64,000 nt of DNA from Hymenobacter plasmatis (GCF_020711255.1 NZ_JAJFAW010000027.1:1-64000), one strand, 5' to 3'. Shown: positions 8,965 to 18,071, counted from the stretch's first letter. Numbers and translations are program-made. The notes: generated by a model from the letters alone, not told the origin.

Positions 8965-9855
8965 ATGGTTGTATCGGTTGAATTGTGTGCTACTCGGGCT
9001 GTTTCCAAGTGGTCGGCTTGGGAGCGTTGCTTTTTGGTTGCAGTAGTGGTTGCGGGGCTAGGCAGTTGCCAGGTGCGCGCCGACGAAGCCCACGCGCTAC
9101 CAAGCTCAGTTCAGGCCGCAGTGCTGGCGACCCGGTCCGCCGCAGTTTCAACTCCTGCTGCCGAGACCCTGCCTGATTCGCTTGCTCTTACGCCCATCGC
9201 CCCGCTGCCCAATGTGCCCGACACGTTGCGCCAAGCCATCCGGCAGCTCCACGCGGCCCTGGGCCCCGCGGCAGCGGCCTTGCGCCCGGCCGTGCTGGAG
9301 CAGGCCTGCGTGGGCTACCTCACCCTGCACCCCACCGGGCGCATCGAGCGCGGCGGCTTGCTGGCCGTGGCCGATATGGACCTGCCCAATACCACGGAGC
9401 GCCTTTGGGTGCTCGATTTGCGCCATGCGCGGGTGCTGCACCGCAGTCTGGTGGCCCACGGCGAAGGGTCGGGAGCTGTGCGGGCAACTCGGTTTTCAAA
9501 CAAAGAGGAGTCGGCCTGTACTTCGCTGGGCTTCTATCGCACCGCCGATACTTACGACGGCATCCACGGCTATTCGCGCCGCATCGAAGGGCTCGACAAG
9601 GGCCAGAACGCCAATGCCTACGACCGGTACGTGGTGCTGCACGCCGCCGACTATGCCAGCCCCAACTACATCCGGCAGCACGGCCACCTGGGCTACAGCC
9701 GCGGCTGCCCGGCCCTGCCGCCCGAGCAGTTCAAGGCCATCATTGCCACGGTGCGGGTGGGCAGCATGCTGCTGATAAGCGGCCCCGGACTGACCTCGCG
9801 CTGGCTGGATGGCCGAGCTGCCGGACGGCGATTTCTGGCGCGGGGCTGGGAATAA
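8965..9855 (+). CDS. L,D-transpeptidase-like protein (YkuD_2 family), probable lipoprotein
   Basis: This 296-residue protein has a hydrophobic N-terminal segment ending in VAGLGSC, a plausible lipobox with Cys35 as the lipidated residue. Residues about 110-275 match the murein L,D-transpeptidase catalytic family, with DLPNTTERLWVLDL, SLVAHGEGSG and HLGYSRGCPALP; Cys248 in RGCPAL is the expected nucleophile and the preceding HGHLG supplies the histidine. Family members crosslink or remodel peptidoglycan in the periplasm. A second, related gene follows at 10021, and the two probably arose by tandem duplication. An alternative start at a later codon is possible but would remove the lipobox. Confidence 0.82.
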   Translation: MVVSVELCATRAVSKWSAWERCFLVAVVVAGLGSCQVRADEAHALPSSVQAAVLATRSAAVSTPAAETLPDSLALTPIAPLPNVPDTLRQAIRQLHAALGPAAAALRPAVLEQACVGYLTLHPTGRIERGGLLAVADMDLPNTTERLWVLDLRHARVLHRSLVAHGEGSGAVRATRFSNKEESACTSLGFYRTADTYDGIHGYSRRIEGLDKGQNANAYDRYVVLHAADYASPNYIRQHGHLGYSRGCPALPPEQFKAIIATVRVGSMLLISGPGLTSRWLDGRAAGRRFLARGWE

Positions 9856-10020
9856 ACCGCCTATCAGCAGGGCCGTTGAGCTGGCGCCCGGGCCCATAAG
9901 CGGAATCTTTTGAGAACCTCAGAGGTTGTAAACCAGCCACCGACCCGTGTTCTCACGTAGAAGGTGGTGAATCAGTAGCTGCCTGTGCGGCTGCGGGTTC
10001 TACAAGACACCAGCTAACCC

Positions 10021-10872
10021 ATGAAAATTATGCACCAGCCCAGCGTAGTACAGCGTAAACGCAAGTCGCAACGGCGGGCCCGTCTGGCGCGCCGGGTGAT
10101 GCCTTTTCTGGCTTCGCTGTTTCTGGCCACGCCCTTAGCCGGCCCGGTATCGAAGTCGATGGCTGGTACGCGCAACGAGCTGCACCTGCCGAGCAAAGCT
10201 TTTTCGGCCGCGGCTGTGTACGACCAAAAACTGCGGGCTACTTACGACGCCCTTGGGGCGGAGCAGCAGGGCCTGCGCTTCGAAACCTTCGAGAAAGCCA
10301 TGACCGGCTACCTCAACCTGCGCCAAGCTGGCCGCCTCGCCGACGACAAGCAGCTGCTGACGGTGGTTGACTTCGACCTGCCTTCTACCGAGAAGCGCCT
10401 GTGGGTTTTCGATTTGGCCAGCAACAAAACCTTGTTTCATACCCTGGTGGCCCACGGCCACAACTCCGGCGAAAACGAAGCCACCAACTTCTCCAACACC
10501 GACCAAAGCAACATGAGTAGCCTCGGCTTCTATGCTACCAGCAAAGAATACGAAGGCAAGCACGGCCGCAGCCTGCGCCTGGAAGGGCTCGACGAAGGCT
10601 TCAATACCAACGCGGCCAGCCGCTCGGTGGTGATGCACGGGGCCGACTACGTGAGCGAAGAGTTTATCAAGCAGAACGGCCGTCTGGGTCGTAGCCTGGG
10701 CTGCCCGGCATTGCCGCTTGACCAGTACGCGCAGATTATCGACGCCGTGCATGGTGGCACCTGTCTGTTCATTAACCGGTCGGACGCCAGCTACAACTCT
10801 AAATACCTGAACGAGGACGCCGCCATCACCGCACTGGTTTCTACCGCTTCGACCGCTGCTAACCACAGCTAA
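10021..10872 (+). CDS. L,D-transpeptidase-like protein (YkuD_2 family), paralogue
   Basis: This 283-residue paralogue of the preceding gene starts with a very basic stretch (QRKRKSQRRARLARR) and then a hydrophobic signal segment (MPFLASLFLATPLAG). The catalytic region carries DFDLPSTEKRLWVFDL, TLVAHGHNSGENEATNFSNT and GRLGRSLGCPALP, with Cys228 as probable nucleophile. Unlike its neighbour it has no lipobox, so it is more likely a soluble periplasmic enzyme. It starts 165 bases after the first gene and is followed by a strong terminator. The role in peptidoglycan crosslinking is inferred from the family. Confidence 0.85.
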   Translation: MKIMHQPSVVQRKRKSQRRARLARRVMPFLASLFLATPLAGPVSKSMAGTRNELHLPSKAFSAAAVYDQKLRATYDALGAEQQGLRFETFEKAMTGYLNLRQAGRLADDKQLLTVVDFDLPSTEKRLWVFDLASNKTLFHTLVAHGHNSGENEATNFSNTDQSNMSSLGFYATSKEYEGKHGRSLRLEGLDEGFNTNAASRSVVMHGADYVSEEFIKQNGRLGRSLGCPALPLDQYAQIIDAVHGGTCLFINRSDASYNSKYLNEDAAITALVSTASTAANHS

Positions 10873-10891
10873 CGACTAGCTTTCAACAGAT

Positions 10892-10932
10892 AAAAAGGCC
10901 CCGAATGGATTTCCATTCGGGGCCTTTTCTTT
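10892..10932 (+). terminator. Hairpin terminator after L,D-transpeptidase pair
   Basis: The stem AAAGGCCCCGAATGG pairs with CCATTCGGGGCCTTT and is followed by TCTTTTTC, 20 bases after the stop codon. Confidence 0.85.
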
Positions 10933-11013
10933 TTCAAGCCACGTCTCTCCGATAGTTCTTCCGAATTGAGCTAAAGTAATTGCTCTCGCACAATTAAGCG
11001 CGTAGAAAAATGC

Positions 11014-11110
11014 GGTCATGCTGAGCGCAGCCGAAGCATCTCTCCCGCCGTAGTAATCAATGCTAGCTCAACGAAGCGGGCGAGATGCTTCGGCTGCGCT
11101 CAGCATGACC
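11014..11110. repeat. Dispersed hairpin repeat, family A, copy 1
   Basis: Two arms of 29 bases (11014-11042 and 11082-11110) are exact reverse complements, starting GGTCATGCTGAGCGCAGC and ending in GCATGACC. The 39-base spacer contains TAGCTCAA. The same core words (GTCATGC, GAAGCATCT) occur in three other intergenic sites of the window. It lies between the converging transpeptidase and Ldh-family genes. I see no coding sequence in 10933-11190. Confidence 0.85.
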
Positions 11111-11190
11111 GTACTACGGTTACTTATGCACGATTAAAGGCGGGCTGTGCCAAGCAATTGCTCCGCTGACGCGCATTTTAGCCCAACGGC

Positions 11191-12255
11191 TTACTGCAGC
11201 TTTACGCCGAACTTCTTGCCGACGCCTTCCAGGTCCTGCACCACGGCGTCAAGGAGGGGAATGCCTTCCAAGATGCGGTGGGCTGCCATTTCCCGCTCCG
11301 GGTCGCCGGGAATCAGCACCTTTTTGCCTTCCACGGCGTGGGCGTTGCGGAAAGTCGAAATCCAGTTGTCCATGTGGGCTTTGAACTCGTCGGCGGGCCG
11401 AAAGGCATCCACGCGCATGGCCCCGAAGAAGTGCCCCAGCCCCTGGCCCACCGGGTCGGTAGGGGGCTGCAGAAAGGCCACGAACGGCGGCACCCACGGC
11501 CCGTAGTTCGCACCAGAGAGCACAGCCGAGAAGATATCCACAACGCTGCCCAGAGCGTAGCCCTTGTGCGAACCCGTGGCGCCGCCCAGCGGCAGCAGCG
11601 CACCGCCGTTCTTCACCGCGTTGGCGTCGGTCGAGCCGCTGCCGTCGGCGTTTTGCACCCAGCCTTCGGGGACCGGCAGCTGCTTGCGTTGGGCTATTTC
11701 GAGCTTGCCGTTGGCGGCGGTGGTGGTGGCCAGGTCGGCCACGAAATCTGGCTGCTCGCCAGCGGGCACGGCCACGGCAATGGGGTTGGTGCCCAGGAGG
11801 CGGTCGAGGGAGTAGGTGGGTGCCACCAGGGGGGAGGCATTGGTCATGGCCACGCCTATCATGTCGTGCGCCAGGGGCAGCATGGCGTGGTAGCCGGCAA
11901 TGCCGAAGTGGTTGGAGTTTTTGACCGAAACCCAGCCGGTGCCCACCAGTTGAGCCTTCTCAATGGCCACGCGCATGGCCTTGGGGCCCACCACGAGGCC
12001 GAGGCCGCCGTCGCCGTCTACCACCGCCGTGCTCGGCGTTTCGTACGTCACACCTACCCGGGGCGTGGGGTTGATGCGCCCGGCTTCCCAGAGCCGCACG
12101 TAGCCCACCAGCCGGGCCACGCCGTGCGAGTCGATGCCGCGCAGGTCGGCCGAGAGCAGCGTTTCGGTAGCCAGGGTGGCGTCGGCCTCGGGGCAGCCGA
12201 TGCTGCGGAAAATGGCTTCGGTGAACGCGAAAAGCTGGTTGTAGGAAAAGGTCAT
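11191..12255 (-). CDS. Ldh family (malate/L-lactate type) NAD(P)-dependent dehydrogenase
   Basis: The 354-residue protein matches the Ldh_2 family, which is unrelated to classical Rossmann dehydrogenases: SADLRGIDSHGVARL at about residue 49, VSVKNSNHFGIAGYHA around 112-128 with the catalytic His, and GSHKGYALGSVVDI near 230. Family members oxidise or reduce 2-hydroxy or ureidoglycolate-type acids with NAD(P); the exact substrate cannot be told from sequence. It lies 7 bases downstream of the GNAT/Ppx-GppA gene on the same strand, so they probably share a transcript, though no common pathway is obvious. Confidence 0.88.
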   Translation of the reverse strand: MTFSYNQLFAFTEAIFRSIGCPEADATLATETLLSADLRGIDSHGVARLVGYVRLWEAGRINPTPRVGVTYETPSTAVVDGDGGLGLVVGPKAMRVAIEKAQLVGTGWVSVKNSNHFGIAGYHAMLPLAHDMIGVAMTNASPLVAPTYSLDRLLGTNPIAVAVPAGEQPDFVADLATTTAANGKLEIAQRKQLPVPEGWVQNADGSGSTDANAVKNGGALLPLGGATGSHKGYALGSVVDIFSAVLSGANYGPWVPPFVAFLQPPTDPVGQGLGHFFGAMRVDAFRPADEFKAHMDNWISTFRNAHAVEGKKVLIPGDPEREMAAHRILEGIPLLDAVVQDLEGVGKKFGVKLQ

Positions 12256-12262
12256 AATGGGG

Positions 12263-13771
12263 CTAGGCCGCGAGCATTTCTGCCAGCAGACCTTCTTTTA
12301 GGGCATAAGCCGAAGTGCGAATGCGGGTGATTTCCGAAATGCCCAATACAAAGTCGATGAGCACCGAGGCCACTACCAGCATGTCGGCCCGCATGGGCAA
12401 AATGCCGGGCAGGGCCACGCGCTGCTCGTGGTTGCCGCTGAGCAGGTGTCGGTAGCTGGCCTGGAAGCTGCCTACTTCCAGCTCGGTGCAGGGCGGCAGC
12501 TCCGATTCCGAGCGCAAGCGCCCGACTTGCATGTCGGCCAGGCTGTCGAAGCTGCCGGAGGCGCCCACCAGGCTCACAGGCTTGTAGCGGTGCACCGCTT
12601 CAATGAGCGGGGTGAGCACAGTGCTCAAATATTCCTGCTCGGCCTCCACGGAAGCGGCCGGGAAAATGCCGCTGGGGTCGGGGAAAAAGAGGTCGAGCAG
12701 GCGCTGCGCCCCAATTTCAAAGCTTTGCTTCCAGAAAATGGTGCTGTGGTTGGCCACGATGAATTCCACCGAGCCGCCGCCAATGTCCATGATTAGGCTG
12801 GGGTCGGTGCCCAGGTCCACGGCCTGGCGCACACCGGCACAAATCAACTCGGCCTCCCGCTCGCCGGGGATAACATCGACCTGAATACCGGTTTGCTCGA
12901 AAATGTCGCGCACCAGGTCGGGCCCGTTACGGGTCACGCGCATAGCGCTAGTGGCCGTGGCGCGAATTTCCTTGACTTCGTGCAGCTCAATTTCCTCCTT
13001 GAAGCCGGCCAGCGTGTGCAGGGCGCGGGCATACGCTTCGGGGGCAATAATGCCCTGGCTGATGCCGCCCTCCCCGAGGCGCACGCCGGCTTTGGTGCGC
13101 AGCAGGGCCAGCGGCTTGTCGCCGGCCACGGCGGGCATTTCGACAATAAGCAGATGGAAGGTGTTGGTGCCGAGGTCGATGAGGGCCAGGCGGTGATGGG
13201 GAATTTGCGTCATGTAAGAAGGGGTTTGCACGGCCGCGGTAAGGTCCTTGTGCATTCGAATAATGGGCAGGTGCTCCCCGTTGGGGAAAGTAAGGGCAAA
13301 ATGCTCGTCGGCGAGGTAGCCCAGGGCCCGGTACAGCGGCTCGCCGGGGAGGGTGGCGGCCAGCTCCAGGCGCCGAAAGCCGGCCTCGTACGCCGCCTTT
13401 TCGCTGAAATGAACGATGGCCCGGCCAATGCCCTGCCGGGCCCACTGCGGCAGTACAAAAAACGCCCGGATGCGACCGGGGTGCTGCGCCGGGTCCAGCA
13501 ACTGGTCCTCGGCGGCTTTGGTCTGGTCGCCGCCAAACAGGGTGCTGCGCTTGCTCCAGCCCCCGCAGCCTACAATCTGGCCCTCGGCTTCGGCCACGTA
13601 GTAAGTGCCGTCGTTGATGAGCTGGGTGTCTACGCCAAACATGTACTGCAGGGCGCTGTCAATCTGCCGCGGCGTGTAGTAGCCAATGCTGAGCCGGCGA
13701 ACGGACGCTTCGATGAGCGCATTGAGCGCCGGCACGTCGCCCAGGGTGGCCATACGGATGGAATAGGGCAT
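12263..13771 (-). CDS. GNAT acetyltransferase / Ppx-GppA phosphatase fusion
   Basis: One uninterrupted 502-residue frame holds two domains that are normally separate. Residues 1-180 are a GNAT fold, with RIRAFFVLPQWARQGIGRAIV as the acetyl-CoA loop region. From Met187 (TQIPHHRLALIDLGTNTFHLL) to the end it is an exopolyphosphatase/GppA type phosphatase of the ASKHA fold, with DLGTNTFH, the phosphate loop MDIGGGSVEF near 340 and TSAYALKEGLL near the end. The codon just before Met187 is TAC (13214-13216), one base from a stop, and the second half alone has the usual length and start of a Ppx/GppA protein. Either a true fusion or a sequencing error at that base would explain this. Confidence 0.85.
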   Translation of the reverse strand: MPYSIRMATLGDVPALNALIEASVRRLSIGYYTPRQIDSALQYMFGVDTQLINDGTYYVAEAEGQIVGCGGWSKRSTLFGGDQTKAAEDQLLDPAQHPGRIRAFFVLPQWARQGIGRAIVHFSEKAAYEAGFRRLELAATLPGEPLYRALGYLADEHFALTFPNGEHLPIIRMHKDLTAAVQTPSYMTQIPHHRLALIDLGTNTFHLLIVEMPAVAGDKPLALLRTKAGVRLGEGGISQGIIAPEAYARALHTLAGFKEEIELHEVKEIRATATSAMRVTRNGPDLVRDIFEQTGIQVDVIPGEREAELICAGVRQAVDLGTDPSLIMDIGGGSVEFIVANHSTIFWKQSFEIGAQRLLDLFFPDPSGIFPAASVEAEQEYLSTVLTPLIEAVHRYKPVSLVGASGSFDSLADMQVGRLRSESELPPCTELEVGSFQASYRHLLSGNHEQRVALPGILPMRADMLVVASVLIDFVLGISEITRIRTSAYALKEGLLAEMLAA

Positions 13772-13843
13772 GGCTAAAAGACGTAAAGCAGCTGACGGAA
13801 TAACAAAAAAGGCGGGCGTCGGGGCAAGCTGCGGCCTGCCTCC

Positions 13844-14728
13844 CTAGTTGGCGAACCGGCAAAACGTGCCCAGCGGGAGCTTGCGCTGGCCGGCGTCGTG
13901 TAGGTAAATTTCGCCCAGTTCGCGCACGCTTTTCTCGCCGGTAAAAATCTCGGTTACGAGGTTGTCGAGAATCAGCGCGGAGAAGCCCAGCGAGTACAGG
14001 TTCACCACAAAGAAGTGGTCGGCGGGGTCGAGCAGCTGCTGGCTAAGCTTGAGCAGTTCGTTGAGTTCGTCTTCGAGCTGCCATTTTTCGCCGTTGGGGC
14101 CGCGGCCGTAGGCGGGCGGGTCCAGAATGAGGCCCTGGTACTTGCTGCCGCGCTTCACTTCGCGGCGCACGTACTTCATGGCGTCTTCCACCAGCCAGCG
14201 CACGCCGTCGAGTTGGCTGGCTTCCATGTTGTCGCGGGCCCAGAAGTTGACCTGCTTCACCGAATCGAGGTGCGTGACGTCGGCCCCGGCGGCGCGGGCG
14301 GCCAGCGTGGCAGCCCCGGTGTAGGCAAACAGGTTGAGCACGCGCGGCTGCGCGGCGCGGCGCAGCTTGGTCTGGTTGTAGATGAACTGCCAGTTGGGGT
14401 CCTGCTCCGGAAACAGCCCCACGTGCTTAAACGACGACAACCCCAGCCGGAACTTGAGCTTGAGCCCATCGGGCCGCTCGTAGGCTATCAGCCACTGCTC
14501 GGGCATGGCGGGCTTGAGGCGCCACTGGCCTTTTTCGGTGGAGCCGGCGGCGCGGGCAAAGGCGGCATCGGCTTTCTCCCATTCTTTCAGGGGCAGGTGC
14601 GGGTCCCAAATGGCTTGGGGCTCGGGGCGCGCCAACACGTACTTACCGAAGCGTTCCAGCTTTTGGAAGTTGCCGCAGTCGATGAGCTCGTAGTCGGGCC
14701 AGGGGCTCGTGGTCAGGAAATCGTACAT
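13844..14728 (-). CDS. Class I SAM-dependent methyltransferase (RlmI-like)
   Basis: The protein has 294 residues. The SAM-binding motif is RVLNLFAYTGAATLAARAAGADVTHLD (motif I with FAYTGA), followed by the acidic VTHLDSVKQVN and the catalytic-type LILDPPAYGRGPNGEKW (DPPAYG). This arrangement is typical of the RlmI/RlmK-like RNA methyltransferases, here without an N-terminal PUA domain, so an RNA base is a likely target but is not proven. It is on the same strand as the GNAT/Ppx-GppA gene, 72 bases upstream of it. Confidence 0.85.
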   Translation of the reverse strand: MYDFLTTSPWPDYELIDCGNFQKLERFGKYVLARPEPQAIWDPHLPLKEWEKADAAFARAAGSTEKGQWRLKPAMPEQWLIAYERPDGLKLKFRLGLSSFKHVGLFPEQDPNWQFIYNQTKLRRAAQPRVLNLFAYTGAATLAARAAGADVTHLDSVKQVNFWARDNMEASQLDGVRWLVEDAMKYVRREVKRGSKYQGLILDPPAYGRGPNGEKWQLEDELNELLKLSQQLLDPADHFFVVNLYSLGFSALILDNLVTEIFTGEKSVRELGEIYLHDAGQRKLPLGTFCRFAN

Positions 14729-14895
14729 AGAAAGGGCAAAGGTAGGGGAGGGCCGATTTGGTGGGGCCCCGGCTTGTGGTTTTTGGCTTTTGGAGCTTCA
14801 TGTGCCGGGCTGGCGACAACTGCATTTCCACGCTTTTAGCCCACCTCCTTCATTCGGCCCAACGGCTCTTAAAAAGCGTTTTTCGTAGAAAGAGG

Positions 14896-15015
14896 ATGTT
14901 TAGAATCCCCAAAGACCCCGAATTACCAGCGTGGGTATTTCTGGCGCTGCGCATAGGGTCGCTGTTGGCAGTGGCCATTGTAGCGGCCATCGTCGTGAGG
15001 TGCAGCGATTACTAA
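14896..15015 (+). CDS. Small single-pass membrane peptide, hypothetical
   Basis: A 39-residue frame starts at ATG 14896, five bases after an AGAGG-like stretch. It has a short polar N-terminus (MFRIPKDPELPAWVF) and one hydrophobic segment (LRIGSLLAVAIVAAIVV) ending RCSDY. The pattern is that of a tail-anchored or single-span small protein. There is no recognisable family and no close operon partner, so it may be spurious. Confidence 0.35.
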   Translation: MFRIPKDPELPAWVFLALRIGSLLAVAIVAAIVVRCSDY

Positions 15016-15144
15016 AGCAGCTCAGGACGCACATGGCAGCCTCATGGGTGTGAATTTCTGGTAATTAAAACCCTTAAGGCGGCGGTAAACGCTGTTCATC
15101 GAAGAATGCCGGCTAAGCTGATGGCTAACACCTAGCTTTACCGG

Positions 15145-16962
15145 ATGCTTACTGCAAACTGGAAGAAGTTGGTGGGCTTGATTGTGGTGCTCCTGGCCGG
15201 GCTTGCCCTCGTGCTTTGGTGGCCCCGCACGCCTGCGCCGCGCCCAGCGCTTCCGCCCGAAACCTATGTCCAGCGCCGCGAGGTGAGGCGGCCCCACCGT
15301 GGGCAGGTTTTTGACCGGAAAGACTCGCTACTGGCTTATACCGAAAGGCGCTACCTGCTCAGCTTCACACCGCGCCAGCCCCTGGATTCGGCTCGTTTTA
15401 ACCGGCTGTTGGGCTGGCCCGATAGCGCGCTGCAGGCCCGGGTGGCCGATATCCGGCGCCGGGAATTGCCCATGCAAATTGAGCTGACTTCCTCCGAGGC
15501 CGACACCGTGCGCCGGCACCGCCGCGAGTGGCCCCACCTCACGGTGCGCGAGTACACGGCGCGCACCTTCACCGTGCCCGTGGCCGCCCCGGTATTGGGC
15601 TATGCCTACGCGGCGGCCCAGCCGTTTCTGTACCAGGCGCAGCGGCTGGCCCGCGGCCGCTTCTACCGCCTGCGCAATGGCGGTGTGGAAAGCTACTACA
15701 ACGGGCTGCTCACCGGCCGCCGCGGGGCCTATCATCCGCTGGTAGACGCGCGGGGCCGCCAGCACGGCTCCTGGGCCGCCGACACCGTGTACCGCCCCGG
15801 CCAGGACCTGCACCTCAGCCTCGATACCGAACTGCAAGCCTACGCCGAGCGCATCCTGGCCGAACGCCGCGGCTACATTGTGGCCCTGGAGCCCGCCACG
15901 GGCGAAATCCTGTGCTACGTATCGGCCCCCACCTACGACCCCGCCGTGATTATGGCGCCGAGCGGCGGCCGGGCGCGCCGCGCGCTGCTGCTCAGCCCCG
16001 ACATGCCGCTGCTGAACCGGCCCGCTACCATGGCCAACCCGCCGGGCTCGGTATTTAAGCTGGTGAATGCGGCCGTGGCCATGCAGTTGGGCGCCATCAC
16101 GGCCAATGCCGCGTTTCCCTGCGACCAGTCGCTCATCAATTGCGTGCACCACCATCCCAACGCCCGCAACCTGACGCAGGCGCTGAAGTACAGCTGCAAC
16201 CCCTATTTCTACCGGGTGCTGCAAACCGTGGTGGACAACGTGCCCGATTCGCTTGCCCAACCCGCCGATACCTGTGCCGTGCGCCACCAAAACCTGATTG
16301 CCTGGACGCGGTACGTGAAGTCGTTTGGCCTCGATACCCTGCTCGGCGTGGACGTGGCCCGCGAGAGCCCCGGTTTCATTCCCACGGCCGCTTACTACGA
16401 CCGCCGCCTCGGGGCCTGCAACTGGACCTATCACAATATTTACTCGCTCAGCGTGGGGCAGGGCGAAATCAACCTCACCGGCCTGCAAACGGCCAATGTG
16501 CTGGCCACCATCGCCAACCGAGGCTGGTACATCACGCCGCATTTTGTGCGGGCCGTGGGAGCGTCGGGCACGCCGCTGCCCAAGTTTCGGGAAAAGCACC
16601 GCACTCTGGTCGACAGCGTCCACTTCGCCGCCCTCATTCCGGGCATGGTGGCCGCGCTGGGCCACGGCGGCACCGCCGACCTGGCCAATCTGTTCGATGT
16701 GGGCATTAGCGTAGCCGGCAAAACCGGTACCGTGCAAAATGACGAGGGCGACGACCACGCCACTTTTGCCGGCTTTGCCCCGGCCAACAAGCCGAAAATT
16801 GTGGTGGCCGTGTACATCGAAAACGCGGGCTACGGCGGGCTCTCGGCGGCGCCATGCGCGGCCCTCATCATGGAAAAATACCTGCGCGGCAAAATCGCGC
16901 CCAAGCGCAAGCGCTGGGAGGGGTGGCTGCGCTGCGGCAACCTGGCCGAGCAAGGCCACTAA
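15145..16962 (+). CDS. Penicillin-binding protein 2-like transpeptidase
   Basis: This 605-residue class B PBP has one membrane anchor (residues 8-26), a dimerisation domain opening with RGQVFDRKDSLLAYTERRYLL, and a transpeptidase domain with all three active-site motifs: SVFK with Ser302 and Lys305, SCN at 350-352 and KTGT at 526-529. It should crosslink peptidoglycan during elongation or division. The layout resembles PBP2, but mreCD and rodA are not adjacent, so it may be a stand-alone paralogue rather than the main mrdA product. The C-terminus is unusually basic (KIAPKRKRWEGW). Confidence 0.9.
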   Translation: MLTANWKKLVGLIVVLLAGLALVLWWPRTPAPRPALPPETYVQRREVRRPHRGQVFDRKDSLLAYTERRYLLSFTPRQPLDSARFNRLLGWPDSALQARVADIRRRELPMQIELTSSEADTVRRHRREWPHLTVREYTARTFTVPVAAPVLGYAYAAAQPFLYQAQRLARGRFYRLRNGGVESYYNGLLTGRRGAYHPLVDARGRQHGSWAADTVYRPGQDLHLSLDTELQAYAERILAERRGYIVALEPATGEILCYVSAPTYDPAVIMAPSGGRARRALLLSPDMPLLNRPATMANPPGSVFKLVNAAVAMQLGAITANAAFPCDQSLINCVHHHPNARNLTQALKYSCNPYFYRVLQTVVDNVPDSLAQPADTCAVRHQNLIAWTRYVKSFGLDTLLGVDVARESPGFIPTAAYYDRRLGACNWTYHNIYSLSVGQGEINLTGLQTANVLATIANRGWYITPHFVRAVGASGTPLPKFREKHRTLVDSVHFAALIPGMVAALGHGGTADLANLFDVGISVAGKTGTVQNDEGDDHATFAGFAPANKPKIVVAVYIENAGYGGLSAAPCAALIMEKYLRGKIAPKRKRWEGWLRCGNLAEQGH

Positions 16963-17044
16963 AGGGAATTGAGCCGGCGGAACGGTTTCTTTGCAGAATA
17001 GATTTTGGCTGCAGCTTTAGATGATGCTAAACAGTCAGCAGACC

Positions 17045-17215
17045 GTCATGCCGAGCGTAGCGAAGCATTTCGCTCGCGCCTCTTGTCATGCAGAGCGCAG
17101 CGAAGCATCTTCTCACCTTTGAACGACTCCGGTGTGATAAGATGCTTCCTTCGTCAGCATGACAGCCGACTTAATTAATACTGCACGCGAGATGCTTCGC
17201 TGCGTTCTGCGTGAC
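17045..17215. repeat. Dispersed hairpin repeat, family A, copy 2 (nested double hairpin)
   Basis: Two inverted pairs are nested. The outer arms start GTCATGCCGAGCGTAGCGAA (17045) and end at 17215 with GCGTTCTGCGTGAC; the inner arms start GTCATGCAGAGCGCAGCGAA and close with ATGCTTCCTTCGTCAGCATGAC at about 17162. Outer arms show several mismatches and look older. It fills most of the 281 bases between the PBP gene and dapF; I see no other feature there. Confidence 0.8.
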
Positions 17216-17243
17216 GTCCTTTTAAAAGCCACAGGTTATTCTC

Positions 17244-18029
17244 ATGCAATTCCACAAATACCACGGCACCGGCAACGACTTTGTCATCATCGACGACCGG
17301 AACCGGCAGTTTGATGAAACCAACCACGCCCTGATTGCCCACCTGTGCCACCGCCGCTTCGGTATCGGGGCCGATGGGCTGATGCTGCTGCGGAACCTGG
17401 CCGGCTACGATTTTGAGATGGTGTACTTCAACGCCGACGGCCGGCCCAGCTCCATGTGCGGCAACGGCGGCCGCTGCCTCGTGGCCTTTGCCAAATTCCT
17501 TGGCGTGATTCAGGACACGGCGCATTTCCTGGCCGTGGACGGCCCCCACGATGCCCGTGTGGAGCCCGACGGCACCGTGCGCCTGAAAATGCAGGACGTG
17601 GACCCAGCCCAACCTGCCGGCGCCAACGATACCTTCCTCAACACCGGCTCGCCGCACCACATCCGCTTTCTGCCCACCGGGCTCGACGAATTGAACGTCT
17701 TCGCCGAAGGCCGGGCCCTGCGCTACGGCGAGCCCTACGGCGCGGCCGGCGCCAACATCAACTTCGTGGAGCTGCCCGCCGACCCGGCTCACCCCTGGCC
17801 CGTGCGCACCTACGAGCGCGGCGTGGAAGACGAAACCCTGAGCTGCGGCACGGGCGTGACGGCCGTGGCCCTGGCGGCCAGCGCGCGCGGGGCGGCCTCG
17901 CCGGTGCGACTGCGCACACCCGGCGGCCAGCTGGAGGTGGCTTTTGAGAAGCGCCCCGATGGCGGATTTGAGAACGTGTGGCTGAGTGGCCCGGCCGTGC
18001 GCGTATTTAGCGGCGTAGTAGAGGAGTAA
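17244..18029 (+). CDS. dapF: Diaminopimelate epimerase
   Basis: The 261-residue enzyme converts LL- to meso-diaminopimelate in the cytoplasm, feeding lysine and peptidoglycan synthesis. Both halves of the two-fold structure show the catalytic cysteines: Cys72 in MCGNGGRC and Cys201 in LSCGTGVTAV. The N-terminal KYHGTGNDFVIID block is typical. It is followed after 42 bases by a GNAT gene. The preceding family A repeat ends 28 bases before its ATG, so the promoter must be short or lie inside the repeat. Confidence 0.97.
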   Translation: MQFHKYHGTGNDFVIIDDRNRQFDETNHALIAHLCHRRFGIGADGLMLLRNLAGYDFEMVYFNADGRPSSMCGNGGRCLVAFAKFLGVIQDTAHFLAVDGPHDARVEPDGTVRLKMQDVDPAQPAGANDTFLNTGSPHHIRFLPTGLDELNVFAEGRALRYGEPYGAAGANINFVELPADPAHPWPVRTYERGVEDETLSCGTGVTAVALAASARGAASPVRLRTPGGQLEVAFEKRPDGGFENVWLSGPAVRVFSGVVEE

Positions 18030-18071
18030 CCGGCGTGCGGCCGGTTTGCCCACCCGGCTTTACCATACACC

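Noticed and set aside
12987..13445. Minus-strand alternative frame inside the GNAT/Ppx gene
   Set aside because: Shadow frame of the fusion gene; low complexity and no homology visible.
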